Shown: one piece after another, positions 1 through 5,874 of the stretch
Position numbering within the stretch: position 1 is the first letter of the stretch
Layout of the letters: the number at the start of each line of letters is the position of its first letter
Assembly (NCBI GenBank): GCA_903911245.1
Contig: CAIWCR010000017.1
Coordinates: forward strand, 1 to 52,345
Length of the DNA stretch: 52,345 nucleotides
Direction: 5' to 3'
Origin: an uncultured Parcubacteria group bacterium
Lineage (GTDB): Bacteria > Patescibacteriota > Minisyncoccia > UBA6257 > 2-01-FULL-56-20
Position numbers and translations under genes: made by a program
The notes under the pieces: generated by a model
The model's database searches: none
Told to the model about the DNA's origin: nothing
The model's input: the letters and a program-made list of their open reading frames with translations, nothing else

Positions 1-1
1 A

Positions 2-556
2 TATAAAGATCTCGAACAACTTCTTATGGCACCCAAAGGCGACAGCTTGCGCGCACTTCGTGACAAGGCAATCCTTGAAACATTTTTTTCGACTGGTTTG
101 CGACTTTCCGAACTATGCGCACTCCCCCGCACCATCGATCTTAGACGTGGCGAAGTTTCCATTCGCGGAAAAGGAGATAAAATCCGCGTCGTATTCATCG
201 CCGATTCAGCACGCGAAGCAATACAAACCTATCTCAAAAAACGCGGCGACACCGAAGGCGCACTTTTTATAAGTATCAGTAAATCAGGAAAAGTTATCGG
301 AAAAATAACACCACGATCCGTTCAGCGCCTCATTGCCACACGTGCTCGCGAAGCCGGCCTTCCAAAACACGTTCATGCGCACGAACTCAGGCATAGCTTC
401 GCGACCGATCTCCTCATGAACGGCGCCGATCTCCGTTCTGTGCAGGAACTTCTCGGACATTCCAATATCTCAACCACGCAAGCATATACCCACCTCACCA
501 ACAAAGCTCTCCGCGAAGTCCATAAAGCATTTCACGGCAAAAGAAGAGACGGATAA
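2..556 (+). CDS. Tyrosine recombinase (XerC/D-like), 5' truncated
   Basis: Catalytic part of a tyrosine site-specific recombinase, which cuts and rejoins DNA through a tyrosine-DNA intermediate. The open frame runs off the left edge, so the N-terminal SAM-like domain and true start are missing. Visible catalytic features in order: Arg in TGLRLSEL, a beta-hairpin Lys in RGKGDK, HELRHS (the HxxR box), LLGHSNISTTQAYTH with the second His and the nucleophilic Tyr. The core looks intact. It may be the housekeeping Xer protein for chromosome-dimer resolution or the recombinase of a mobile element; the sequence here cannot decide. It faces the unusual minus-strand block that starts about 200 bp away. 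Confidence 0.93.
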   Translation, partial: YKDLEQLLMAPKGDSLRALRDKAILETFFSTGLRLSELCALPRTIDLRRGEVSIRGKGDKIRVVFIADSAREAIQTYLKKRGDTEGALFISISKSGKVIGKITPRSVQRLIATRAREAGLPKHVHAHELRHSFATDLLMNGADLRSVQELLGHSNISTTQAYTHLTNKALREVHKAFHGKRRDG

Positions 557-628
557 TAGAAGTTAGAAAACAGAATTTAGAATATAGAATATAGAATACT
601 GTTCGAAAGCCAAAAAACATTCCCTTCT

Positions 629-666
629 GTCATCCTGGAATTTCGAGTCTTCGAGAAATATCCAGG
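629..666. repeat. GTCATCC-type palindromic repeat, copy 1
   Basis: Starts GTCATCCTGGA and closes with TCCAGG, making a hairpin of CCTGGA (634-639) with TCCAGG (661-666) around an inner TTTC/GAAA stem. The same GTCATCC head with a variable palindromic body recurs at five or more intergenic places in the window, so this is a dispersed REP-like family. Confidence 0.7.
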
Positions 667-695
667 ACCCAGGACTAACTCATTCTCTCTCCTCT

Positions 696-719
696 GTCAT
701 CCTCCGACTTGGTCGGAGG
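696..719. repeat. GTCATCC-type palindromic repeat, copy 2
   Basis: GTCATCCTCCGAC followed by an 8-bp hairpin, CCTCCGAC (701-708) with GTCGGAGG (712-719) around a 3-nt loop. Same family as the copy at 629 but with a different stem body. Confidence 0.7.
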
Positions 720-744
720 ACCCATGCTTCCAATCTTTCTTCCA

Positions 745-896
745 CAAAAACAAAAAATCGCCATAAGGCCATGGGTCAAAATAATTGGATAGACAAACCG
801 CGGAGCGGTGTTTTAGAGGAGAGAGTTTTAAAATCTCGCACTACTCCTCTGTTTGATTCCATCATTCTGACTCACAGCCTTATGGCGACAATTTCC
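745..896 (-). ncRNA. Candidate structured small RNA with intrinsic terminator
   Basis: On the minus strand this segment folds into a long nested rod. P1 is a perfect 12-bp stem (TCGCCATAAGGC from 888-877 with GCCTTATGGCGA at 769-758). Inside it come GAGTCA/TGACCC (one wobble pair), TGGAAT/ATCCA, CAAAC/GTTTG, AGAGGAG/CTCCTCT and a side hairpin CCGC/GCGG. P1 is followed directly by TTTTTTG and more T, so its closing stem doubles as an intrinsic terminator near 745-757. A TTGAAA-17-TAAGAT promoter lies just upstream. No reading frame fits the element. The rod shape recalls 6S RNA, but no 6S-specific sequence was recognised, so identity stays open. Its loop-side CTCTCTCCTCTAA matches, in complement, motifs in the leader of the neighbouring operon. 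Confidence 0.72.
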
Positions 897-901
897 AAAA
901 T

Positions 902-930
902 ATCTTATATCGAAACCGCTTTCATTTCAA
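902..930 (-). promoter_or_regulatory. Promoter of the candidate small RNA
   Basis: Read on the minus strand: TTGAAA (930-925), a 17-nt spacer, then TAAGAT (907-902). The predicted start is about 6-7 nt further on, close to 896, just before the first base of the 12-bp closing stem of the RNA. Confidence 0.65.
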
Positions 931-944
931 TAATGAAACTGATC

Positions 945-978
945 TCAAAAAAGATGGGAAGTTTTTAAAGGACTTCCC
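945..978 (-). terminator. Intrinsic terminator after the 76-aa gene
   Basis: Minus strand: GGGAAGT (978-972) pairs with ACTTCCC (962-956) and is followed by ATCTTTTTTGAG. It lies 30 nt after the stop of the 76-aa gene and closes the hairpin-rich operon before the small-RNA promoter. Confidence 0.7.
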
Positions 979-1007
979 GGAACCTTTGCGGCTCCTTTTT
1001 GATGCGC

Positions 1008-1238
1008 TCAAAAAGGATAAAAGATATTTCGGTTCGCTGCCTCGTGCAGCAAAGCTGAAATACCAAGCAATACCGCAATCGAGATGTAGTAATAATACAT
1101 CTCGAGTAGGAAAACAGGATTCACTTTCTGCAATTCGGTTACGGGAAAATTCCCGAACTCGATTACAAAAACAATCCCAGCGACAAAGCCTGCAATGAGC
1201 AGACACGCATTTGCCGCAGCGCGAAAAGCTAGTGCCAT
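1008..1238 (-). CDS. Small two-helix membrane protein (76 aa), unrecognised
   Basis: Not recognised. The ATG at 1238 is preceded by a textbook ribosome site, AAAGGAGGTG, 6 nt away, so this start is preferred over the in-frame codon at 1277. The protein has two strongly hydrophobic segments (roughly residues 9-25 and 45-62), with a short polar stretch and a YYYY run between them. It is the last gene of the minus-strand operon and ends just before an intrinsic terminator. Its coding DNA shares the neighbours' unusual self-complementarity: a 10-bp stem at 1079-1105, CGGGAA/TTCCCG at 1142-1155 and GCTGC/GCAGC at 1036-1050. A membrane subunit of whatever the operon makes is a reasonable guess only. 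Confidence 0.7.
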   Translation of the reverse strand: MALAFRAAANACLLIAGFVAGIVFVIEFGNFPVTELQKVNPVFLLEMYYYYISIAVLLGISALLHEAANRNIFYPF

Positions 1239-1542
1239 TTTAAGCACCTCCTTTCTCCGTTTTAACGTTACCGGCAACGTTGTTCTGTTTCGCCCTTTGC
1301 GCTTCGCTTACCAAGAGGTAGCGAATACTTGGGCTCATCAGGCATAGACACGCACTCTGCGACAGGGAAGTTTTTCAGAGAAAAACTTCCAAAACTCTTT
1401 TTTAACCCTGTCCGTTCGGAACCACCCGAACGGATTATATTGTCGCGAATGCGACAACGATTTTGAAACTCTGCCGTTTCCCGACTCGCCATTTGCTTAA
1501 GGTGCAAACGGTGACAAAAACCTTTATGAAATTAACGCCGAG
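1239..1542. other. Hairpin-rich intergenic spacer in the minus-strand operon
   Basis: No convincing gene. A short minus-strand frame exists (1268-1507) but has no ribosome site and looks incidental. The stretch holds a perfect 10-bp stem with 5-nt loop at 1366-1390, enclosed by GACAGGG/CCCTGTC (1361-1367 with 1406-1412), an 8-bp stem CCGTTCGG/CCGAACGG at 1412-1433 and TGTCGC/GCGACA at 1441-1456. None has a good T-run on the minus strand, so they look like mRNA structure rather than terminators. Confidence 0.6.
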
Positions 1543-2313
1543 CTAACCTAGCTCGGCGAATTTTGTCGGCAGTCTCCTGCCGACTACGACCGCCCTTTCA
1601 GAAGGGCGGACGTCGTAGATGAACCGCACCAGCTCTTCGCCGGTGTAGTTATCTGCAATTTTTTTTACGATGCCGCTTCCGGCATCGTATTCTAACCGGC
1701 AAATCTGCCGGTTAGTCGACACTTCTTGACCTCGTCCGCGGTCATAAAATGCCGCAGATGGAAATGCCGTCGGGTCTTCCGAAAAGACCCGAGCCCAGAA
1801 TTCGTCGGGCGTGTTCGCCCACCCGACGCTTTCAATCCAGAGTGCTTTTAACACTCCAGAATCTTGAAGTGGTGGCAACGCTTCAAGATATTTTCCTATA
1901 TCGGCACGGGGGATAATCCATCCCCGCGAGCCCATACAGGAATGATCTCTGACCGCAATTTCGTCGTCAAAGACGACGATATTGCAATCCATCCCGCCGA
2001 CGGCATGTACCGTCGGCACACCCGCGTAACGCAATGCGACACGCAAGCGTGGCCATGAAGCGGCCAGTTGATTGAAAGTCCCTCCTCGAGACTTTCGGAT
2101 AAAGCGGATGTGTTTACATCCGCCAAGAGACTCGTGGAGCCCCTCCACGATTGCAATAACTCCCACGTTGGGAGTTATTTTCGTGAAACCGTTTTCTAAC
2201 GGCTCCACTTTTGCAAGACATTCAATCCCATCAGGGATCATGTGTCTAACAAAAAATTTTTCACTCGGGTCGATCGTAATAATCGACCCTCTTTCGTTAA
2301 TCTTTCTGGCCAT
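1543..2313 (-). CDS. Unrecognised 256-aa protein of the hairpin-rich operon
   Basis: Not recognised. The start at 2313 is fixed by AAAGGAGGT nine nt upstream; the longer frame to 2355 would begin before this site. The protein is soluble-looking, with no signal or membrane segment, a beta-rich N-terminal third (about residues 10-60) and a mixed remainder with WPRLRVALRYAG and DEFWARVF stretches. The coding DNA carries about twenty hairpins, thirteen with stems of at least 8 bp. The TAG stop is the first codon of the 3' arm of a 9-bp stem (1537-1557). The gene is fourth of five in the operon, 79 nt after the previous stop. A hairpin GCCC/GGGC lies just before its ribosome site. Confidence 0.8.
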   Translation of the reverse strand: MARKINERGSIITIDPSEKFFVRHMIPDGIECLAKVEPLENGFTKITPNVGVIAIVEGLHESLGGCKHIRFIRKSRGGTFNQLAASWPRLRVALRYAGVPTVHAVGGMDCNIVVFDDEIAVRDHSCMGSRGWIIPRADIGKYLEALPPLQDSGVLKALWIESVGWANTPDEFWARVFSEDPTAFPSAAFYDRGRGQEVSTNRQICRLEYDAGSGIVKKIADNYTGEELVRFIYDVRPSERAVVVGRRLPTKFAELG

Positions 2314-2392
2314 AATAATATGACCTCCTTTCTTATTGCCCATTTTAGCGGGCACCCCGTCGCCTGTCTGACGATTGCGGGGTTTTGCCGGA

Positions 2393-3187
2393 CTAAGCGA
2401 GTCCGGCTTTTTTCATCGCTTCGGCAAGAGTGCCGAGCGATTCGCCACCTACGCTTGGCTGGTTTACATTGCCGAAATGAACTTCGGCAATATATCCAAC
2501 CACGCGGTTTGGGTCCGCGCCCCCGAAGAATTCGGGATTTCCCGAAACTTCTTCGAGGTGTCGACGCACCCGATCCCTACCGCAAACGAGGACGATATGC
2601 TCGTCCAATACTGCAGCAGGTAACGCCGCAACTCTCGCCATAAACTGGCGAGCACTCTCTTCATTTCCTTGAAAGGCAATGAAGAGAGCTCTTGGGACAT
2701 CGCTCTCCATTTTTGCCAGATCGAAATCCGGCGTATAGGAGATTGTCTGTCCCGGGTAGTCTCGCTCGTCTATAAATTGACGAGCGATGTTCTCCGCCCA
2801 ACCGAGCGGAACGGAGACGAGCGACCACATCTCGCCTCCAGACCCATGACTCGTCGAAGCTTTTGAAAGCTCACGAGTCTCGGGACCAAACACAACCGAA
2901 AAGCTCGGCCAGCGTTTGGCCCCACACCCGTTCCGATACTGTTGTACCAGAACGAGTTCCCGTTGTGCTGTCTCCTCGCAAGGAGCTATCACAACGCTTC
3001 CGTCCACGATGGCAACATGGACCACGTCCAAATTGCCATCAACAGACGACGAACCGAGAAGCCCGACATCATATCGGGTCATCCCCGAGTTCGGAGAAAA
3101 AGGAATCTGACCATCTTTGATCAGAATTCCCTTGTTTACGCTCCGACCACGGAGCGTGAGGGAAACGTGCGCTGTGCTCACAGCCAC
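2393..3187 (-). CDS. Unrecognised 264-aa protein of the hairpin-rich operon
   Basis: Not recognised. It starts with GTG at 3187, overlapping the end of the upstream gene by 10 nt, with GGGGGAGG as ribosome site, which implies translational coupling. The sequence looks globular and soluble. A segment near residues 150-215 (ISYTPDFDL, then ALFIAFQGNEESARQFM, then IVLVCGRDRVRRHLEE) reads like an alpha/beta fold, but no family motif is clear. The coding DNA is self-complementary throughout, for example an 11-bp stem at 2655-2688 with a second hairpin in its loop and a two-tier 13-bp structure at 2524-2555. The TAG stop lies at the apex of an 8-bp stem (2387-2407). Confidence 0.78.
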   Translation of the reverse strand: MAVSTAHVSLTLRGRSVNKGILIKDGQIPFSPNSGMTRYDVGLLGSSSVDGNLDVVHVAIVDGSVVIAPCEETAQRELVLVQQYRNGCGAKRWPSFSVVFGPETRELSKASTSHGSGGEMWSLVSVPLGWAENIARQFIDERDYPGQTISYTPDFDLAKMESDVPRALFIAFQGNEESARQFMARVAALPAAVLDEHIVLVCGRDRVRRHLEEVSGNPEFFGGADPNRVVGYIAEVHFGNVNQPSVGGESLGTLAEAMKKAGLA

Positions 3188-3699
3188 TCGCCTCCCCCAT
3201 TTGAAACTTTTTCAAGCGCCAGGCGAGCCTGGCGTTTTTCTGGCGTTTCCACACGCCAGGATCCATTCATCCACGCATACCACGTGGATGAATATTTTCC
3301 ATCGAGCCGGAATTCCGCTTCCGGCTCGATAATGGCGAGAACTTCCTCGCCATTTCCACAACGACCGGCATCGCCAAAAGCGAAGATGCCAGCCGCGATT
3401 TCCATGACACCAACAGCATCATGGATTTCATACCGGCGGCCTTTTGAATAGGCGCCGGTTGCGTTTATGATCGCGAGACAGCGCGTCTCGCTTTCATAAA
3501 CGCCCCTGACGAGGACGATGTCGCCCTCGTCGCTTTTTTTCGCCCGAACCTCGGGCCCATCCCCAATAATAGGGATGGTCTTTTCAGTCCTGCCCCTTCC
3601 TCTCTCTCCGAGGACAATCTCAGAGAGAGGCTCTCCGTCCTTCTCCAGTTCGACCAGAACTGGAGACTCGCCCGGAAAGCCAATTTTATATAATTTCAT
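3178..3699 (-). CDS. Unrecognised 173-aa protein of the hairpin-rich operon
   Basis: Not recognised. The ATG at 3699 follows AAGGGGGA by five nt. The protein is rich in beta-prone stretches, with no membrane segment; two motifs stand out, DIVLVRGVYES near residue 60 and IFAFGDAGRCGNGEEVLAIIEPE near 107-130. It has the most extreme DNA structure in the window: a 12-bp stem at 3301-3330 that is exactly codon-phased (residues IEPE and FRLD are encoded by the two arms), an 11-bp stem at 3265-3293 in another phase, and a 10-bp stem at 3461-3503 with a 7-bp stem nested in it. Upstream of the ribosome site sits a large UTR hairpin (3711-3756). Confidence 0.75.
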   Translation of the reverse strand: MKLYKIGFPGESPVLVELEKDGEPLSEIVLGERGRGRTEKTIPIIGDGPEVRAKKSDEGDIVLVRGVYESETRCLAIINATGAYSKGRRYEIHDAVGVMEIAAGIFAFGDAGRCGNGEEVLAIIEPEAEFRLDGKYSSTWYAWMNGSWRVETPEKRQARLALEKVSNGGGEWL

Positions 3700-3710
3700 T
3701 TTTCCCCCTT

Positions 3711-3756
3711 GCCCGTGCGGTAAAATTTTGCCATTTTTTTTGGCAACCGCATGGGC
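3711..3756 (-). promoter_or_regulatory. Hairpin in the 5' UTR of the 173-aa gene
   Basis: GCCCATGCGGT-type arm (3756-3746) pairs with ACCGCACGGGC (3721-3711), one wobble pair, with TTGCC/GGCAA nested inside. It sits immediately before the AAGGGGGA ribosome site and so could tune initiation on this gene. Confidence 0.6.
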
Positions 3757-3767
3757 GAAAAAGATTT

Positions 3768-4718
3768 TTATCGGAGTACAAACTCCGACCGGCGGAGGTG
3801 CCTATCAATGACCTCCTCCACCGTGTTGGGCGTGAGTTTTGAACTCACGCCTTGAGGCGATCCACCGATAGTCGGCGAACCACCCCAACCGGGCTCGAGA
3901 GCAGAGAGCTCTGCGAGCGCGGCTTTTATGTTTACAAACCGCTCCTCGAAGGAGCAGATCGTAAACTTTCGGTGGGGTTCCCCACCGCCTAGCCGGAAAG
4001 CTGGGTTGAGCGCGATTACGACCGGGGCCAACGCATAGCCTACGGTCGTCGCCGCCCGGTGTGTCGATTCGACGACAGCAATTCTGCCGTCGAATCTCGC
4101 CTTAGCTTTGATCGCGCCGCTTTCCAGTGCCGCAATCATGTCGAGTCGTTCGCGCTCGACGTTGGAGCGGTATTGCTCGGGCTCTTCGCCCGTAAGCAAC
4201 CATCGCTCCATTACCGCAACGCGGTCGGCAATAGGGACTTTGAAATCCGCTACTGCCGCCGCAATCGCGGCAAGTGGCCGAGAAGATTCTGCCGAAGCAG
4301 ATTCTTCCGGCCACGGATCTTCTCTGGTTGGTAGAGGCTTAGGCCCCTGCCAACCGCCGCGCGCGAACTTGTCCGCCATTGCGACGGACAAAATCCGTTC
4401 GTGGCAAACAACGATATCCTTACCCCCAGAACGAAGGCAGAGTACCGCCATCGCGCCGACCGCATCGAGGTCGGCGCGAACTGTGACAAGAGTTGCGCCA
4501 ACCGGCGGCAACTCTGCATCCATCGCGGCTTCGATCGCCGCGATGGACACACTTCCCGCAACACCATGTTGCGGGTCGAGGTTTTCGATACACCGACTCG
4601 CGAGAGCCGGTATCGTAACCTCAATTCCGTAAACACCAACCGTGCTGGCGAATACGGCATTGTTGGCTTCGATCGCGGCCGGAATCGGCCGCGGGTCTAA
4701 CAACGCAAAATTAAACAT
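3768..4718 (-). CDS. DHH-phosphoesterase-like protein (316 aa), first large gene of the operon
   Basis: The ATG at 4718 follows TAAGGAG. Two stretches resemble DHH-superfamily phosphoesterases (nucleotide or short-RNA hydrolases): VTVRADLDAVGAMAVLCL near residues 80-97, like the DxDAxG metal motif, and near the C-terminus GWGGSPTIGG, placed like the GGGHxxAAG box of DHHA1 domains. The usual DHH triplet is not obvious and the His of the DHHA1 box is replaced by Ser, so an inactive or divergent member is possible. The family call is my reading of motifs. The coding DNA is GC-rich compared with the surroundings and full of hairpins, for example an 11-bp stem at 4451-4479 and three stems in a row at 4489-4575. 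Confidence 0.72.
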   Translation of the reverse strand: MFNFALLDPRPIPAAIEANNAVFASTVGVYGIEVTIPALASRCIENLDPQHGVAGSVSIAAIEAAMDAELPPVGATLVTVRADLDAVGAMAVLCLRSGGKDIVVCHERILSVAMADKFARGGWQGPKPLPTREDPWPEESASAESSRPLAAIAAAVADFKVPIADRVAVMERWLLTGEEPEQYRSNVERERLDMIAALESGAIKAKARFDGRIAVVESTHRAATTVGYALAPVVIALNPAFRLGGGEPHRKFTICSFEERFVNIKAALAELSALEPGWGGSPTIGGSPQGVSSKLTPNTVEEVIDRHLRRSEFVLR

Positions 4719-4770
4719 AAAATAATCTCCTTACCCCGACGCTCTTTTGTCGTCCGCAGGCATGCCACTT

Positions 4771-4827
4771 CATACAAGCAGCATTCTGGATACCACAAAT
4801 TGATATTCAAAATGCTACTCATACAAG
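4771..4827 (-). promoter_or_regulatory. 15-bp stem-loop between two CTTGTATG direct repeats
   Basis: Minus strand: CTTGTATG (4827-4820), a stem-loop of 15 positions with 14 pairs and a 7-nt loop (4816-4780), then CTTGTATG again (4778-4771), about 50 nt before the ribosome site of the first operon gene. The arrangement fits a protein or RNA regulator site; no known riboswitch class was recognised. Confidence 0.5.
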
Positions 4828-4939
4828 TAACAAAAAGGAAATTAAATAAAGAACTTCAACACACCGCTCATAGCTCGGACGCTCCCGTGTAATAATCCGC
4901 GAACGTATAATCGCTACGAACAAATATATTGCTTATTAA

Positions 4940-4952
4940 GTTTTCAAAGAAC
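4940..4952 (-). promoter_or_regulatory. boxA-like antitermination element
   Basis: Minus strand GTTCTTTGAAAAC closely resembles the boxA sequence of bacterial rRNA leaders and spacers (Firmicutes form). boxA recruits NusB/S10 to make RNA polymerase resistant to termination. Placed in the leader of an operon full of hairpins, the role would make sense, but only the sequence match supports it. Confidence 0.45.
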
Positions 4953-5048
4953 TACTATCCCTCATCCAATCTATACTCTCTCCTCTAACTGATTGATTAC
5001 AGATTGCCTCTCCTCTATTTCAGGAGATTTTTGCCGTGAAGCGGTGGG

Positions 5049-5294
5049 TTAGACCGTTTCGCCGGCAACGTATCTCACGAAAAGAAACGTTGTAGCGCCA
5101 TGGATCATTATGATCAACGCGACATTGAAGACAGAGTCGTCGATTCCCTTTTGTCTTCGTTGCCGCTCTCGCTTATTTTCTGCGATGACATGCGCTGCGA
5201 CGAATAATAGATACAATGCCTCATGCGGTAACTCTCTCCTCGAGACCGATACCGACGGGCACCTATCGTTTATAAAAGAGCTGATGAGAATCAC
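5049..5294 (-). CDS. Possible small membrane protein in the operon leader (81 aa)
   Basis: Weakly supported. The frame starts with GTG at 5294, about 20 nt after AGAGGAGAGAG and with GGAGAA nearer. Its product would have two hydrophobic segments (around residues 28-40 and 57-78) separated by a very basic linker, NKRERQRRQKG. An overlapping alternative start (ATG near 5225, another frame) has a better-spaced ribosome site but encodes an unremarkable peptide. It could be a real membrane protein, a leader peptide or chance. Confidence 0.35.
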   Translation of the reverse strand: MILISSFINDRCPSVSVSRRELPHEALYLLFVAAHVIAENKRERQRRQKGIDDSVFNVALIIMIHGATTFLFVRYVAGETV

Positions 5295-5443
5295 TTACCC
5301 GGATTCTCCTAGGTCTCTCTCCTCTAAGAAAGAAGTATGGAGGCGAATTTGGTTCCCCTGCATGCTTCTTTCTTTCCTTTGATCGCTCACTGTTCTTATT
5401 TGAAGTTGTGATGATCTTTTCCTTCTCTCATCCTCGCAAGAGT

Positions 5444-5472
5444 ATTGTAGCATGGTTAGAAATATTTGTCAA
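5444..5472 (-). promoter_or_regulatory. Strong sigma-70-type promoter for the hairpin-rich operon
   Basis: Minus strand: TTGACA (5472-5467), 17-nt spacer, TACAAT (5449-5444). This is the closest match to the consensus in this region. Transcription should begin near 5437, well before the first large gene at 4718. Confidence 0.75.
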
Positions 5473-5862
5473 GGACTTGTGGAGATATTTCTTGTAATCC
5501 TAGCTAGACTATATAAAATATGACGTTTTTCGCTTATTTTATTACTATATTTTGTCACAAAACCGTGAAAGCTATATAAACAAAGGGGGCGTTTTCATAC
5601 CTTTGAAATATTTTTGTAATAAAAAATATCACATGGTATTATCTCTATAGGACTTACGAAAAATTATAAAACCCTCTCTGTCATCCTGGAAAACGCGAGT
5701 TTTCGAGCGTTTATCCAGGATCCAGGCTTGTATTTTCTTTGATTAAAGAAATGCAGATTAATCCTGGTTCCTGGATACTCCGACCAAGGAGTCGGAGTTC
5801 CAGGATGACAAAGGGGAAAACAAAGAAGTGTAATTTTTCGGAATTTTGCTTAAGTCTTAATC
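5473..5862. other. AT-rich intergenic stretch
   Basis: Between two divergent promoters. It holds only the paired palindromic repeats at 5680-5809; the AT-rich part at 5473-5679 shows no gene or clear structure. Confidence 0.6.
5680..5809. repeat. Two GTCATCC repeats in head-to-head palindromic array
   Basis: The left end GTCATCCTGGAA (5680-5691) and right end TTCCAGGATGAC (5798-5809) are perfect 12-nt inverted copies. Each flank has its own hairpin: the right one is CCTGG-A-T-ACTCCGAC (5770-5784) with GTCGGAGT-T-CCAGG (5791-5804). Paired, inverted REP-like units of this type resemble REP doublets (REPINs) in other bacteria. Confidence 0.75.
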
Positions 5863-5868
5863 TATAAT
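5863..5868 (+). promoter_or_regulatory. -10 box of the TrmB-like gene (leaderless)
   Basis: TATAAT ends 6 nt before the ATG at 5875. Transcription would therefore start at or next to the start codon. No ribosome site is present. Confidence 0.65.
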
Positions 5869-5874
5869 AAAGAT

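Larger units (their letters stand above)
557..744. other. Non-coding gap with short repeats
   Basis: No convincing gene. The stretch starts with a short AT-rich tandem run (about 578-598, unit TAGAATA) and then holds two GTCATCC-type palindromic repeats, separated by the pyrimidine motif CTCTCTCCTCT at 685-695. The T-rich end on the minus strand belongs to the terminator of the neighbouring ncRNA. Confidence 0.6.
1537..4692. repeat. Field of densely packed inverted repeats inside coding DNA
   Basis: Nearly the whole stretch, across four genes, is made of short perfect inverted repeats with small loops. Stems of 8 bp or more that I checked base by base: 1537-1557, 1565-1584, 1590-1609, 1666-1689, 1692-1715, 1771-1791, 1861-1889, 1961-1979, 1996-2017, 2104-2123, 2132-2150, 2155-2179, 2267-2289, 2387-2407, 2468-2491, 2655-2688, 2763-2786, 3008-3040, 3138-3157, 3265-3293, 3301-3330 (12 bp), 3331-3354, 3461-3503, 3599-3630, 3642-3666, 3829-3851, 3970-3987, 4066-4096, 4451-4479, 4489-4515, 4520-4546, 4555-4575. 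Several are two-tier (a stem inside a stem). The stems differ in sequence and codon phase, so this is not a tandem repeat or CRISPR. Confidence 0.92.
4719..5437 (-). promoter_or_regulatory. Long structured 5' leader of the hairpin-rich operon
   Basis: About 720 nt separate the promoter at 5444-5472 from the first large gene. In minus-strand order the leader has a 14-bp stem (CTTCTTTCTT side at 5374-5361, partner 5339-5326, 21-nt loop), a purine motif AGAGGAGAGAG repeated at 5327-5315, 5241-5231, 5017-5008 and 4988-4975, and a boxA-like GTTCTTTGAAAAC at 4952-4940. A 15-bp stem (4816-4802 with 4794-4780, two wobbles and one mismatch) follows, flanked by direct repeats CTTGTATG. A weak small gene lies inside (5294-5049). 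Such a leader suggests transcript-level control. Confidence 0.6.

Noticed and set aside
1268..1507. Open frame on the minus strand in the hairpin spacer
   Set aside because: No ribosome site, an internal TTG start, no recognisable protein character; the real operon genes all have strong SD sites.
3178..3187. Alternative genetic code (TGA as Gly, as in some CPR groups)
   Set aside because: TGA works as a normal stop at several gene ends here, including coupled overlaps, and no in-frame TGA interrupts conserved genes.
2242..3451. Several overlapping plus-strand open frames
   Set aside because: They are by-products of GC-rich palindromic coding DNA on the other strand; none has a ribosome site or plausible -10 box.
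1537..4692. CRISPR array or tandem repeat
   Set aside because: The stems are all different in sequence and no unit or spacing repeats; real SD-preceded genes cover the DNA.
1537..4692. Integron attC cassette array
   Set aside because: No conserved R/L boxes or cassette junctions found, and stems lie inside genes rather than between them. Kept only as a hypothesis.
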